Shown one piece after another: positions 54,467-63,782 of a DNA stretch of 64,000 nt. Position numbers and translations under genes: made by a program. The stretch covers positions 1 to 64,000 of the forward strand of contig NZ_WNZW01000010.1 in NCBI RefSeq assembly GCF_009725165.1, given 5' to 3'. Within the stretch, counting starts at the first letter, position 1; each line of letters starts with the position of its first letter. This DNA is from Paenibacillus woosongensis. Its GTDB lineage: Bacteria; Bacillota; Bacilli; Paenibacillales; Paenibacillaceae. The notes under the pieces were generated by a model. It had not been told where the DNA came from and did no database searches. It saw only the letters and a list, made by a program, of their open reading frames with translations.

Positions 54467-54680
54467 GGGACAGAAGATCATCATAAATAACAACATTGTC
54501 ATCTCTGTGGTTGAAGTTAGCGGAGATCAGGTGAGGATCGGGATCGAAGCACCGGCTGATGTGAGCATTTACAGAGAAGAAATTTACGATGCTATCCAAG
54601 AACAGAATAAAGAAGCAGTCTTGCAATCTGATAATGTTCAAGAACTTCTTCGTAGTGTGGATCCCCGCAAGAAAAATTAA
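54444..54680 (+). CDS. csrA: Carbon storage regulator CsrA
   Basis: CsrA is an RNA-binding dimer that blocks hag translation. The 78-aa product starts MLILSRNKGQKIIINNNIVISVV and has the RNA-contact strand GDQVRIGIEAP, as in B. subtilis CsrA (74 aa). AGGAGGG lies nine bases before ATG 54444; the longer frame from 54423 would read through that site. The gene sits inside the fliW end, just before the hag promoter, the classic FliW-CsrA-hag switch. Confidence 0.96.
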   Translation: MLILSRNKGQKIIINNNIVISVVEVSGDQVRIGIEAPADVSIYREEIYDAIQEQNKEAVLQSDNVQELLRSVDPRKKN

Positions 54681-54709
54681 AAAAAATTATAAAAATATTG
54701 CGTTTACTA

Positions 54710-54736
54710 TAAACAATAGCTAAAGTCGGCCGATAT
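54710..54736 (+). promoter_or_regulatory. Sigma-D-type promoter of hag
   Basis: TAAA (54710-54713), 15 bp, GCCGATAT (54729-54736): a perfect match at both boxes. Transcription would begin near 54743. Confidence 0.9.
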
Positions 54737-54746
54737 ATATATCATG

Positions 54747-54789
54747 GGACAATCGTCATGGCATTGACGGCCGCAAACCATGACTGTCC
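54747..54789 (+). promoter_or_regulatory. Hairpin in the hag leader, possible CsrA control element
   Basis: GGACA (54747-54751) and GTCATGG (54755-54761) pair with CCATGAC (54778-54784) and TGTCC (54785-54789), with a three-base bulge. The leader also has GGA words at 54806 and within the ribosome site AAGGAGGA at 54832. CsrA binds GGA in loops, so the leader suits that control. Confidence 0.55.
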
Positions 54790-54846
54790 ACATACGGGTG
54801 AAGCATGGATGCTAATCACCAAAACATTCCAAGGAGGAAACTTATT

Positions 54847-55677
54847 ATGCGTATTAACCACAATATCAGTTCTTACAACACTCAACGTCAATTGACGTTC
54901 AACAACACTCAACAAGGTAAATCCCTTGAGAAATTGTCTTCCGGCTACCGTATCAACCGTGCTGCTGATGATGCTGCTGGTCTGGCAATTTCCGAGAAAA
55001 TGCGTAACCAAATCCGCGGCTTGGAGCAAGCATCCAAAAACGCATTGGACGGCATTTCCTTGATTCAAACTGCTGAGGGTGCATTGAATGAAACTCACGC
55101 TATGCTGCAACGTATGGCTGAGCTTTATGTACAAGGCGCGAACGAAGTGTTGACAACTACGGATGCTGCTAAAATTGACTCCGAAATTGCGCAATTGACA
55201 GCTCAAATCAATGACATTGCAACTCAAACTCAATTTAACACGAAGTCCCTGTTGAGTGCAGACGCAACTGTTGTTTTCCAAGTTGGAGCGAACGGTGGAG
55301 AAATAATCAACCTTAACTTGAAGGCTGCACTTGCGACTTCCTTGGATATCGCTGGTCTAACTGATTTGGGTACTACTGCTGCAGGTGCAATGAACACTAC
55401 TGCTGCTGCAAACTTGGCTTCCGTCCAAGCAGCTATCAATACAGTTTCCCAAATTCGTTCTGATCTTGGTGCTGTTCAAAACCGTTTGGAACATACTATC
55501 AACAACCTGGGAACAACCTCTGAGAACCTTCAAGCTGCTGAATCTCGTATTCGTGACGTTGACATGGCGAAAGAAATGTCCGAATTCACGAAGAACAACA
55601 TTCTTCAACAAGCTGCAACTGCTATGTTGGCTCAAGCTAACCAACAGCCACAAGGCGTTCTTCAATTGCTTCGTTAA
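54847..55677 (+). CDS. hag: Flagellin
   Basis: This is the filament subunit. The 276-aa protein has the conserved ends MRINHNISSYNTQRQL, SGYRINRAADDAAGLAISEKMR and AKEMSEFTKNNILQQAATAM with QPQGVLQLLR, and a short variable surface domain (about residues 140-205) rich in Ala, Thr and Ser, which could carry O-glycans. Codon use is strongly biased, as in the S-layer gene, fitting high expression. ATG 54847 follows AAGGAGGA; the frame extends to 54805. It is monocistronic, with a strong terminator behind. Confidence 0.98.
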   Translation: MRINHNISSYNTQRQLTFNNTQQGKSLEKLSSGYRINRAADDAAGLAISEKMRNQIRGLEQASKNALDGISLIQTAEGALNETHAMLQRMAELYVQGANEVLTTTDAAKIDSEIAQLTAQINDIATQTQFNTKSLLSADATVVFQVGANGGEIINLNLKAALATSLDIAGLTDLGTTAAGAMNTTAAANLASVQAAINTVSQIRSDLGAVQNRLEHTINNLGTTSENLQAAESRIRDVDMAKEMSEFTKNNILQQAATAMLAQANQQPQGVLQLLR

Positions 55678-55690
55678 TTTCAACATTAAG

Positions 55691-55716
55691 CCGGCCGGGA
55701 AACCGGCCGGTTTTTT
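55691..55716 (+). terminator. Strong terminator of hag
   Basis: CCGGCCGG and CCGGCCGG pair around GAAA, then TTTTTT. Confidence 0.95.
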
Positions 55717-55750
55717 ACTATAGCTTATTTTGTGAATAGGAGGAAATGTA

Positions 55751-56083
55751 GTGAGAGTTGATCCGAACTCTTCGTCTGCGTTCCTAATCTCTGGGTTGAA
55801 AGATATTACCTCCTCCACATACTTAAGTCAGTCAGAAACGGAGCAGAGCCAGAATAAGAGGAACTATACAGTCCCAGAACTTGCTGACAAGTTGAATAAA
55901 AGGCTAGTTGAAGCTGGAACTCACATTCAGGTGAAGCTGCATGAGAAGACAAATACGATTATGATACTTGTAGTAGCAGATGATACAGAGGAAATCGTTC
56001 GGGAAATACCAAAGGAAAAAATGCTTGATATGATGTATAACATGTGTGTTCAAGTTGGTGTATTTTTAGATGAAAAAATGTAG
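55751..56083 (+). CDS. flaG: FlaG-family flagellar protein
   Basis: FlaG proteins affect filament length. The 110-aa protein has the family's variable N-terminus and a conserved C-terminal domain (KLNKRLVEAGTHIQVKLHEKTNTIMILVVADDTEEIVREIPKEKML, about 50-100). GTG 55751 follows AGGAGGAA. It starts the flaG-fliD-fliS-fliT unit; no promoter is clear, so it may depend on read-through from hag. Confidence 0.92.
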   Translation: MRVDPNSSSAFLISGLKDITSSTYLSQSETEQSQNKRNYTVPELADKLNKRLVEAGTHIQVKLHEKTNTIMILVVADDTEEIVREIPKEKMLDMMYNMCVQVGVFLDEKM

Positions 56084-56097
56084 GGAGGAGGGCCAGA

Positions 56098-57594
56098 ATG
56101 GCAGGGATAAATGGGCCTATAAGATTGACAGGTTTTAGCGGAATGCTAGACACCGATTCTCTAATTAAAGACCTGATGAGAGCAGAGCGAATGCCGCTTG
56201 ATAATCTGTTGAGAAAAAAACAGATTACCCTATGGCAGCGTGAAGATTATCGTTCAATGAACACTGCTCTGTTGTCCTTCAGAACAGCAGTTAACGGTTT
56301 GCGTTTCGAGTCGAATTTTGAAACAGTAAAAGCAACATCTTCTAATGCTGGAGTTCTTGACATCTCAGCAGGAGGGGCGAATCCGAGCACAAGTACGGTA
56401 TCAGTATCTAAATTGGCATCTTCTGCAACAATCGTAGGCAACAAAGTTACTCAGTCTGCTTCTGATCCTGTAACGACAGGTGGTGTGGTTACAATTACAG
56501 GAGCTAGCGGTTCTGCGGATATAACGATTACGGCTGGGACCTCTACGCTAGATTCGATTGTTAAAGATATTAACAATAACTCCAGTCAAACGGGTGTAAA
56601 AGCTAACTTTGATCGTGCAGCTGGTGTGTTGTATCTAAGTTCCACAACAACCGGTGCTTCTTCTAAAATAGAAATTACACCACAGGGCGGTTCTAACGCT
56701 CTTGCCCAAGTTTTTAATTTAGATTCGACCGAACTAAGCAAGACTGGTGAAGATGCACAGTTTACAGTCAATGGTAGTAATTTGATTACATCCAGTACAA
56801 ATACGGTTACGATTAACGGGGTGCAGGTGACGCTGCGTGGAAGCGGCGAAGCAACAATTAGTGCGGTTACGGATCGTACTGGGATAACGGATAAAATCAA
56901 GAACTTTGTTGAAAAGTACAATGAGATTGTGGATTTGTTCTCAACTGCTGCTACTACGAAAAAAAATCGGGATTATAAACCTCTAACTTCCGAAGAAAAA
57001 AACAGCTTATCTGAGAGTGAAATTGAAGCTTGGGAGAAAAAAGCACGAGCTGGGACATTATATAATGACAGCTTGCTCACTGGTACTTTATCATCCCTGC
57101 GATCAGCACTAAATCTTCCTCTTGAAGGATCTGGTGATCAGCTGAAATTATTATCGCAGATCGGCATTACTGTGAAATCGGACTATAGAGAGAACGGTAA
57201 ACTGGAAATTGATGAAGCAAAGCTCCAAGAGGCGATTAACACTCGCTTTGATGATGTCAAGCGGCTATTCACTCAAAGTTCCGATACCCCAGCGGACACG
57301 CCGGAGAACATGAAAAAAAGAAGGCAGGAACTTGGGTTTGCTGATCGTATTTATGAAGAGATCACAGCACAGCTTAGCAAGTTTACCAAGAAGATTGGTT
57401 CGGGTTCAATTGAGTCAATTGATGATAGTGTCCTTGGAAAGCAGCTAAAGGATATAAGGGATAAGGAATCTGACCTCGAGCGCAAGTTGAGAGAAATCGA
57501 AAATCGTTATTACAAGAGATTTACTGCAATGGAACAGGCTTTGCAAAAGATGAACTCCCAAAGTTCATGGCTTGCCTCACAATTAGGCGGATAA
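56098..57594 (+). CDS. fliD: Flagellar filament cap protein FliD
   Basis: FliD caps the growing filament and folds flagellin into place. The 498 residues begin GPIRLTGFSGMLDTDSLIKDLMRAERMPLDNLLRKK, typical of FliD. The two D2/D3-like domains in the middle are beta-rich, and the C-terminal helix has the signature TAQLSKFTKKIG...RYYKRFTAMEQALQKMNSQSSWL. ATG 56098 follows AGGGAGGAGG, 14 bp after flaG. Confidence 0.95.
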   Translation: MAGINGPIRLTGFSGMLDTDSLIKDLMRAERMPLDNLLRKKQITLWQREDYRSMNTALLSFRTAVNGLRFESNFETVKATSSNAGVLDISAGGANPSTSTVSVSKLASSATIVGNKVTQSASDPVTTGGVVTITGASGSADITITAGTSTLDSIVKDINNNSSQTGVKANFDRAAGVLYLSSTTTGASSKIEITPQGGSNALAQVFNLDSTELSKTGEDAQFTVNGSNLITSSTNTVTINGVQVTLRGSGEATISAVTDRTGITDKIKNFVEKYNEIVDLFSTAATTKKNRDYKPLTSEEKNSLSESEIEAWEKKARAGTLYNDSLLTGTLSSLRSALNLPLEGSGDQLKLLSQIGITVKSDYRENGKLEIDEAKLQEAINTRFDDVKRLFTQSSDTPADTPENMKKRRQELGFADRIYEEITAQLSKFTKKIGSGSIESIDDSVLGKQLKDIRDKESDLERKLREIENRYYKRFTAMEQALQKMNSQSSWLASQLGG

Positions 57595-57643
57595 TTTAGA
57601 AATTCCAAGCTCAGCTAATAGAACGACTATGGAGAGATTAAAC

Positions 57644-58036
57644 ATGCACAATGCACAGCAAATGCAATACTTGAAAGTTCAGGTTGAAACGGCTAGCCCG
57701 GGAGAATTGACTTTATTGTTGTATCAAGAGATTGTAAAGTCGATATTGAAAGCAAAACAACTTTACAACCAAGGTCAATATGAAGACATGAATATAGTAT
57801 TGCATAAAGTCAGGAGCATTTTTAACGAATTGATCATCACATTAGACTTGAAATATGAAATTTCCCAAAATCTTAAGGACTTATACCTTTTTTACAACAA
57901 CCATTTAGCTCAATTTATGATTAATAAGAATGTAGAGCTGCTAGATGATACTTTGGAATTTGCAAGGGATATGGTTGATACATGGAAGCAGGCTCTAAAT
58001 ATAGTGAAGACAGGGAGACTCGGCATAAATGAATAA
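57644..58036 (+). CDS. fliS: Flagellin export chaperone FliS
   Basis: FliS keeps flagellin unfolded for export. The 130-aa helical protein contains the signature ETASPGELTLLLYQEIVKSILKAK (about residues 15-40). GGAGAG at 57631 sets the start at ATG 57644; the longer frame from 57629 overlaps that site. The stop overlaps fliT by eight bases. Confidence 0.93.
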   Translation: MHNAQQMQYLKVQVETASPGELTLLLYQEIVKSILKAKQLYNQGQYEDMNIVLHKVRSIFNELIITLDLKYEISQNLKDLYLFYNNHLAQFMINKNVELLDDTLEFARDMVDTWKQALNIVKTGRLGINE

Positions 58037-58352
58037 TTTATCTGCTGCAGATTACCTTATCAAACTATATGAAGAAATATTAAGAGAACCTACATTCGAA
58101 ATGTATGAGGAGAAGTCTTTAGAGATAGAACAGTTCTTCTATAAACTTCAGCAAGAAACTAATTTAGATCGAGGGAAATTATTTAAAGTTAAGGAATTGC
58201 ATGATCAGCTCATTAGTGTGATTTTATTAGAGAAGGAGAGCTTGGGAAAGCAGATAACTGACTTTGGCAAGAGAAAATACGTTTCTAATCAATACGGAAA
58301 AGTATCCAATCATGATAAAATGGATGCTTTTTTCGTAGATTATAAAAATTAA
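58029..58352 (+). CDS. fliT: FliT-like flagellar chaperone
   Basis: FliT helps FliD reach the export gate. The 107 residues are helical with a YLIKLYEEILREPTFEMYEEKSLEIEQFFYKLQ start and little else that is specific. The call is based mainly on size, composition and position straight after fliS, as in Bacillus. I am moderately sure. Confidence 0.65.
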   Translation: MNNLSAADYLIKLYEEILREPTFEMYEEKSLEIEQFFYKLQQETNLDRGKLFKVKELHDQLISVILLEKESLGKQITDFGKRKYVSNQYGKVSNHDKMDAFFVDYKN

Positions 58353-58368
58353 TTAAGGAGGTTAGTGA

Positions 58369-61300
58369 ATGAAAAAGTTATTACCCAAGATTCTGTACAT
58401 TTGGTTGGCAGCTATGATTATTATGGTGCAAATACCATTTGGACAGGTATCAGCGGCAACATCGGAAGCTGTACAAGTAATTAAAACGGTTAACCCATCT
58501 GAAATCATTGAGGGTGGGGAGGTAGAAGTCAAGCTAGACGTCATAGGGTCAGGAGATGTGAATTTTGTTAAACCCAATGATATTATATTAATCATTGACC
58601 GTTCTGGTAGCATGGCATCAAGCTATGGACCCAATAATGGCGAAGATAAGATGAAGAATGCTAAAGATGCTGCTAAGGGATTTATAGATTTAGTCGATTT
58701 TAGCAAGCATAGAGTCGGAGTTGTTGACTTTGCAAGTAATATTAGTTTCAAGGACTTTTCAACAAATCCTGCAGAATTAAAACAGTATATTAACGGTATT
58801 CAGGCAAACGGAGGAACAGGTACAAGGGACGCCATTAGAAAGGCACAGCAAATGCTAGCAAATCATCGTGAGGATGCTCAGCCTGTAATCATTCTCATGA
58901 CAGATGGAGAAGCTACTGAGCCTTCACCTAATGATTATGCGCGTCAAGTTGCGTTGGAACAGGCTAACCTGGCTAAATTAGAAGGTGTAGTATTTTATAC
59001 GATTGCACTTTTGCTGCCTAGCGAGGATCCAACTGTAAGCGGACCAAACTTACTAATGAAAGAAATGGCCACGACTGCACACCACCATCACTTCGTTCTT
59101 GGCTCTGTTGGATTGGCTGAGATCTATGCAGCGATTGTTAATGAAATCGGGATTGCAAGTGCTTATGATGTTATAGTCAAGGATACTGTGGCTTCAGAGT
59201 TTGAGATTGTGCCTGATTCCTATTTAGATAACATACCACAACCGGTAGTAAATGGGAATACGCTTACTTTTAGTTTTAATGAACTGAAGGAGCAAACCCT
59301 TACATTAACTTACAAAATCCGTCATAAGGCTGGAAGTAAAGTTGGTAACGTTTCCGTCGGCGGTCCGAATATTGATGTAACTTATAAGGATTTTAGTGGC
59401 GCACCTCATCAATTTAATGTGCCCCATCCAACGGTTAAGGTTTCTTATCTTGCACCTGAAATCACATCGGTTGTAGAAGATAAGGGGCTTATTGGTGGTG
59501 GAGAAGTTGTAGAAATTAATGGGAAGAACTTTCTTCCAAACCCGAAGGTTTACTTTGGAAATACCTTAGCTAATACTGTTCAATTCGTTGATTCTACTAA
59601 GTTGATCGTTACGACTCCGAAAGCCACTCAAGGAAAAGTAGTTGTTAAGGTAACAAATACTGATGGGCAATCAGCGACATCGCAATATCAGTACATTGCT
59701 AACCCTGCAGTCACATCAATCCAACCAACAATCGGACCTTTGGAAGGACAAACCAAAGTTACTATTAACGGCAGCTATTTTCTGCCTGGAGCTACTGTGA
59801 AATTCGGTGAAGCTCAAGGGACTGTAGTGTCTGTAACACAGAATCAAATTGTTGTTAATACGCCTTCATCCAGCATTCCTCAATCTGTAGACGTTATAAT
59901 CACAAATCCAGATGAGACATCAGTTACCGTTTCTGATGGTTTTACGTACGTGTTAGGTCCTGAGATTACGAGCGTCGCTCCTAATAAAGGGTTAACACTG
60001 GGTGGAGAAAATGTCACTTTAAATGGTAATCATTTCATTGACGGCGCGAAGGTTTATTTTAATAATACACTAGTTCCGTCAACACTGGTTTCGAACTCCG
60101 AAATTTCACTGACTACACCAAGTTGGCCAATAGCTGAGACAGTTAATGTTAAAGTAGTCAATCCAGATGGACAGGAAGTAACTTTAAACTCGGGTTATGA
60201 GTATGTATATCCAAAGCCTGTAATATTGAGCATTACTCCATCTGAAGGAGATGTTAGTGGGAATCTTCTGATTGATATTAAAGGGGAACACTTTTTAAAT
60301 AATGCTAAAGTTTATTTTAATAATGTGCAACTCAGCAATGTTATCTTCTATAGTTCAAATCAACTAAAAGTAAGAACTCCTCAGTGGGATGACGCTGGAT
60401 TAGTTGATGTTAAGGTTGTGAACCCAGATGGACAAGAAGATATAAAGACAGATGGCTTCACATATAATTTGCCGGCAGAACCTCAGATTCAAAGCATAAG
60501 TCCTATTGAAGGTCCTTTAAGTGGCGGTACGCAGGTTAAGGTTCTTGGTACAAATTTAAAATCCGACATTAATCTGTATTTGGGTGCTACTAAGGTTGCT
60601 ATTCAATCTAATAACGGCACGGAATTAATATTTACTACACCTAAAGCTTCTACAGCAGGTAAGGTAGATGTTAAAATTGTAGATAAATATAATAGGGAAT
60701 CTACTCTGCCAGAAGCATTCGAGTATTTAAGTCCACCTCCTGAGCCGGAACCTACCATTTTAAGTATTACACCTAATGAAGGAGAAATGGCAGGGGGGTA
60801 CAATGCAGTAATTAAAGGTACAAATTTTGAGGGTAATTCGGTTGTATTTGTTAATAATATTGCTGCAACAACTACTTTCTACGGCAGTACAGAGTTGCGG
60901 ATAAGAGTGCCCGCATCTACAACGAGCGGTGAGGTCGATGTGAAGGTGGTAAATGCCAGTGGCAAAGAAGCAGTTGCAACTCAAGCCTTTACATATTTGG
61001 CGCCTCCACCAAAGGCAGCTCCAGAAATTTCTTCAGTCACACCAAATGAGGGTGCGATGCAAGGCGGATATATCATTAAAGTACATGGAAGCAACCTTGA
61101 TTCGACCGCAAAATTATATTTTGATAGTGTGCTGTTGAAATCGACATTTTATTCAAGCAGCGAGATCAGGGTAACGGTGCCAGTAACGCAAACGCCGGGA
61201 GCAGTAGATGTTAAAGTGGTCAATGCAGATGGACAAGAATTTATTTTGCCAGATGCATTTACCTACTTGGCACCTCCTCCACCTCCAGCACCAACTATTA

Positions 61301-62610
61301 CTTCAGTAACACCAAATGAAGGGAATTTGGATGGCGGATATTATATTGTTGTAAAAGGAACTAATTATACAAATTCTTCAGTTGTGCAAATTGACGATGT
61401 ACCTGTACAGACGATATTTTATTCCGCAAGCGAGCTTAGAGGCAGGGTTCCGGCATCTACGGTAGAGAAAACTGTTGATGTTAAAGTTGTTGATTCCGAA
61501 GGTCAATCAGCAACTGCCAATGCAGCATTCACTTATGTTGCGCCGCCGCCGCCGCCAGGTCCGACAATTGAATCGTTAAGTCCTAGCAGCGGAGTGATGA
61601 CGGGAGGCTATTATAGCTTCGTAAATGGATCGAATTTTAATTCCAGCAGTAAAGTTTATATTAACGGTAAAGCTGCTAATACGGTTTATTACTCTCCACA
61701 ACAACTTCGGGCTCTCGTTCCAGTTTCTGATATAGTCGGAGCTGTTGCAGTTAGAGTAGTTAATGGTGACGGCCAAGAGTTCTCTTTAGCAGATGGTTTC
61801 ACTTATTTAGCTCCTCCGCCTCCATCTATAACGGAAATTAACCCAAATCATGGGGAGATGTCTGGAGGAAGTACTATTATAATTAAAGGTAATAACTTTA
61901 ATGCTGGGTCTGTCGTGTATATTAATAATATTCCTGTTCAAACTACGTTCTATTCCGCAACAGAACTCAGAGCAAGAACACCAAAAGTGAATCAGCCTGG
62001 GCCTGTAGATGTGCAAGTCGTTAATGGCGATGGTCAAGAGACAACGGTTACGGGCGGATTTACGTATAATTCTCCACCACCAGCACCAGCACCTGTCATT
62101 ACGACCATTACACCTAATACGGGTCAAATGGCTGGTGGATACTTCATAGTTATTAAGGGCGCGAACTTTGATGCTAACACTAAGGTGTCCATTAATAATG
62201 TAGAAGTACAGACGGTATTCTATAGCGTAAGTGAAGTGCGAGGAAGGGTACCAGCAGCTAGCGTTAGTGGTCCGGTTGATGTCAGAGTCGTCAACAAAGA
62301 TGATCAATATGCTGAAGTGATAGGCGGCTTTACTTATGAAGCCCCACCAATGAAGCCGGCTCCAACAATTACGAGCGTTACTCCAAACACGGGCCCTGCT
62401 ACTGGCGGTTCCTTTATATCAATTAAAGGTGCCAATTACGAGGCTGCTACCAAAGTATATATAAATAATATTAATGTTCAAACTATATTCTATTCCACTG
62501 GAGAGGTTAGAGCGAGAGTGCCTGCCGGTACGGCAGGATCGGTGGACATTAAGGTGGAAAATAGTGATGGTCAGTCTGTATTGTTAGTTAATGGATACAC
62601 GTATCAATGA
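58369..62610 (+). CDS. Secreted VWA-domain protein with twelve IPT/TIG repeats (1413 aa)
   Basis: The protein has a signal peptide (MKKLLPKILYIWLAAMIIMV..., cut near VSA), a von Willebrand A domain (about residues 65-270) with a complete MIDAS: DRSGS, GGTGTRD and MTDGEATEP. A DUF11-like beta region follows. Twelve IPT/TIG repeats of about 85-90 residues run to the end (from about residue 361), each opening like PTITSVTPNEG...GGYYIVVKGTN and joined by Pro-rich linkers in the later copies. There is no SLH, LPXTG or lipobox. AAGGAGG precedes the ATG. It lies 16 bp after fliT, inside the flagellin-export unit, and is followed by a hairpin and glycosyltransferases. A function in adhesion or in filament cover is possible, but nothing shows it. 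Confidence 0.88.
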   Translation: MKKLLPKILYIWLAAMIIMVQIPFGQVSAATSEAVQVIKTVNPSEIIEGGEVEVKLDVIGSGDVNFVKPNDIILIIDRSGSMASSYGPNNGEDKMKNAKDAAKGFIDLVDFSKHRVGVVDFASNISFKDFSTNPAELKQYINGIQANGGTGTRDAIRKAQQMLANHREDAQPVIILMTDGEATEPSPNDYARQVALEQANLAKLEGVVFYTIALLLPSEDPTVSGPNLLMKEMATTAHHHHFVLGSVGLAEIYAAIVNEIGIASAYDVIVKDTVASEFEIVPDSYLDNIPQPVVNGNTLTFSFNELKEQTLTLTYKIRHKAGSKVGNVSVGGPNIDVTYKDFSGAPHQFNVPHPTVKVSYLAPEITSVVEDKGLIGGGEVVEINGKNFLPNPKVYFGNTLANTVQFVDSTKLIVTTPKATQGKVVVKVTNTDGQSATSQYQYIANPAVTSIQPTIGPLEGQTKVTINGSYFLPGATVKFGEAQGTVVSVTQNQIVVNTPSSSIPQSVDVIITNPDETSVTVSDGFTYVLGPEITSVAPNKGLTLGGENVTLNGNHFIDGAKVYFNNTLVPSTLVSNSEISLTTPSWPIAETVNVKVVNPDGQEVTLNSGYEYVYPKPVILSITPSEGDVSGNLLIDIKGEHFLNNAKVYFNNVQLSNVIFYSSNQLKVRTPQWDDAGLVDVKVVNPDGQEDIKTDGFTYNLPAEPQIQSISPIEGPLSGGTQVKVLGTNLKSDINLYLGATKVAIQSNNGTELIFTTPKASTAGKVDVKIVDKYNRESTLPEAFEYLSPPPEPEPTILSITPNEGEMAGGYNAVIKGTNFEGNSVVFVNNIAATTTFYGSTELRIRVPASTTSGEVDVKVVNASGKEAVATQAFTYLAPPPKAAPEISSVTPNEGAMQGGYIIKVHGSNLDSTAKLYFDSVLLKSTFYSSSEIRVTVPVTQTPGAVDVKVVNADGQEFILPDAFTYLAPPPPPAPTITSVTPNEGNLDGGYYIVVKGTNYTNSSVVQIDDVPVQTIFYSASELRGRVPASTVEKTVDVKVVDSEGQSATANAAFTYVAPPPPPGPTIESLSPSSGVMTGGYYSFVNGSNFNSSSKVYINGKAANTVYYSPQQLRALVPVSDIVGAVAVRVVNGDGQEFSLADGFTYLAPPPPSITEINPNHGEMSGGSTIIIKGNNFNAGSVVYINNIPVQTTFYSATELRARTPKVNQPGPVDVQVVNGDGQETTVTGGFTYNSPPPAPAPVITTITPNTGQMAGGYFIVIKGANFDANTKVSINNVEVQTVFYSVSEVRGRVPAASVSGPVDVRVVNKDDQYAEVIGGFTYEAPPMKPAPTITSVTPNTGPATGGSFISIKGANYEAATKVYINNINVQTIFYSTGEVRARVPAGTAGSVDIKVENSDGQSVLLVNGYTYQ

Positions 62611-62620
62611 TAGTATTAAT

Positions 62621-62651
62621 AGAGTAGGCGTTATTCGCCTACTCTTTCTTT
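62621..62651 (+). terminator. Terminator after the VWA/TIG gene
   Basis: AGAGTAGGCG and CGCCTACTCT are perfect ten-base arms around TTATT; the tail is TTCTTTCT, T-rich but broken. Confidence 0.8.
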
Positions 62652-62663
62652 CTGGAGGATCAA

Positions 62664-63767
62664 ATGGACAAGGTAGGGCTATCACTATGTATGATAGTGA
62701 AAAATGAATCTGAAAATATAGTTAAAGCTATCAAAACAGCACAGACTTTTGTTCAAGAAATCATTATTGTAGATACAGGATCAACTGATCAAACACCAGA
62801 ATTAGCTCAAAGCTTGGGGGCAAAAGTCTTTAAGATAGAATGGAATGACCATTTCGGAGATATGAGAAACTATTCTATCCAAAAAGCGACACAACCATTT
62901 ATTTTAGTTATGGATGCTGATGAATTAATAATTGATGGAGATATGTCATATCTCCAGGAATGCTGTCGCTTAATCTCGCAACAGCCTGGTGCGGCCGGAA
63001 CGGTTATAATGACTAACGAAACAGTTCAGGGGGACGTATCAATAACATCGATTACCCGAATTTTTCCAAATGATCGTCGATATAAGTATGCTGGAAGAAT
63101 TCACGAACAATTGATGTTTGTAGGAAGTCCAATTAAATCCACAATTAATACACAAATAGTAATTAGTCATACTGGATATAGTGATGCTTTAATTCAGGGG
63201 AAGAATAAGCTTGAGCGAAACATACAGCTCTTAAAGAAGGAGCTTCAGGTAAGCCCCGACCAAAGTTATATTTTGTTTCAAATTGGTAGAACATACTATG
63301 TAATGAAGGATTATGTACAGGCTGAGTATTTTTTAAGTAAATGTGTTGAAATCGAATTAAGCTCCTCACATAGGAGTTTCTTGGCTATTGCATTGTTAAC
63401 ATTAGGATATTGTTTCATTCATTTAAAGAAATTTAACGATTTTGTGCGTTGTTATAGAAAAGGTATTGAATATTACCCTGATTATACCGATTTATATTTT
63501 ATGTACGGTGTAGGATTGATTGAATCAAGAAATATTAGTGCCTTCAAGGAAATCCCTGAAGCATTTAAAAAATGTATAGAGTTGGGTGATGCTTCCGACC
63601 TTAAATATGAGACAGTCAGAGGTGTAGGTTCATTTAAAGCTCACTTCAATTTAGGTCTTTACTATGAAATTATCGGAGATTCAACTAAGGCTGTTTATCA
63701 CTATCAACAAAGTAGCGATTTTGGAAATGAGGAGGCTAAAAAACGGATAAGCCAGATATTAAAATAA
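62664..63767 (+). CDS. GT2 glycosyltransferase with TPR repeats
   Basis: The 367-aa protein starts VGLSLCMIVKNESENI and IIVDTGSTDQTPELAQ, has the nucleotide-sugar motif VMDADEL (about residue 90), and a C-terminal TPR region (about 190-367: SYILFQIGRTYYVMKDYVQAEYFL, ALLTLGYCFIHLKK, KAHFNLGLYYEIIGDSTKAVYHY). GT2 enzymes with TPR tails next to hag are known or suspected flagellin O-glycosyltransferases. GGAGG precedes the ATG. It is followed after 15 bp by a second gene of the same start. Confidence 0.88.
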   Translation: MDKVGLSLCMIVKNESENIVKAIKTAQTFVQEIIIVDTGSTDQTPELAQSLGAKVFKIEWNDHFGDMRNYSIQKATQPFILVMDADELIIDGDMSYLQECCRLISQQPGAAGTVIMTNETVQGDVSITSITRIFPNDRRYKYAGRIHEQLMFVGSPIKSTINTQIVISHTGYSDALIQGKNKLERNIQLLKKELQVSPDQSYILFQIGRTYYVMKDYVQAEYFLSKCVEIELSSSHRSFLAIALLTLGYCFIHLKKFNDFVRCYRKGIEYYPDYTDLYFMYGVGLIESRNISAFKEIPEAFKKCIELGDASDLKYETVRGVGSFKAHFNLGLYYEIIGDSTKAVYHYQQSSDFGNEEAKKRISQILK

Positions 63768-63782
63768 GAAAGGAAGAACATC

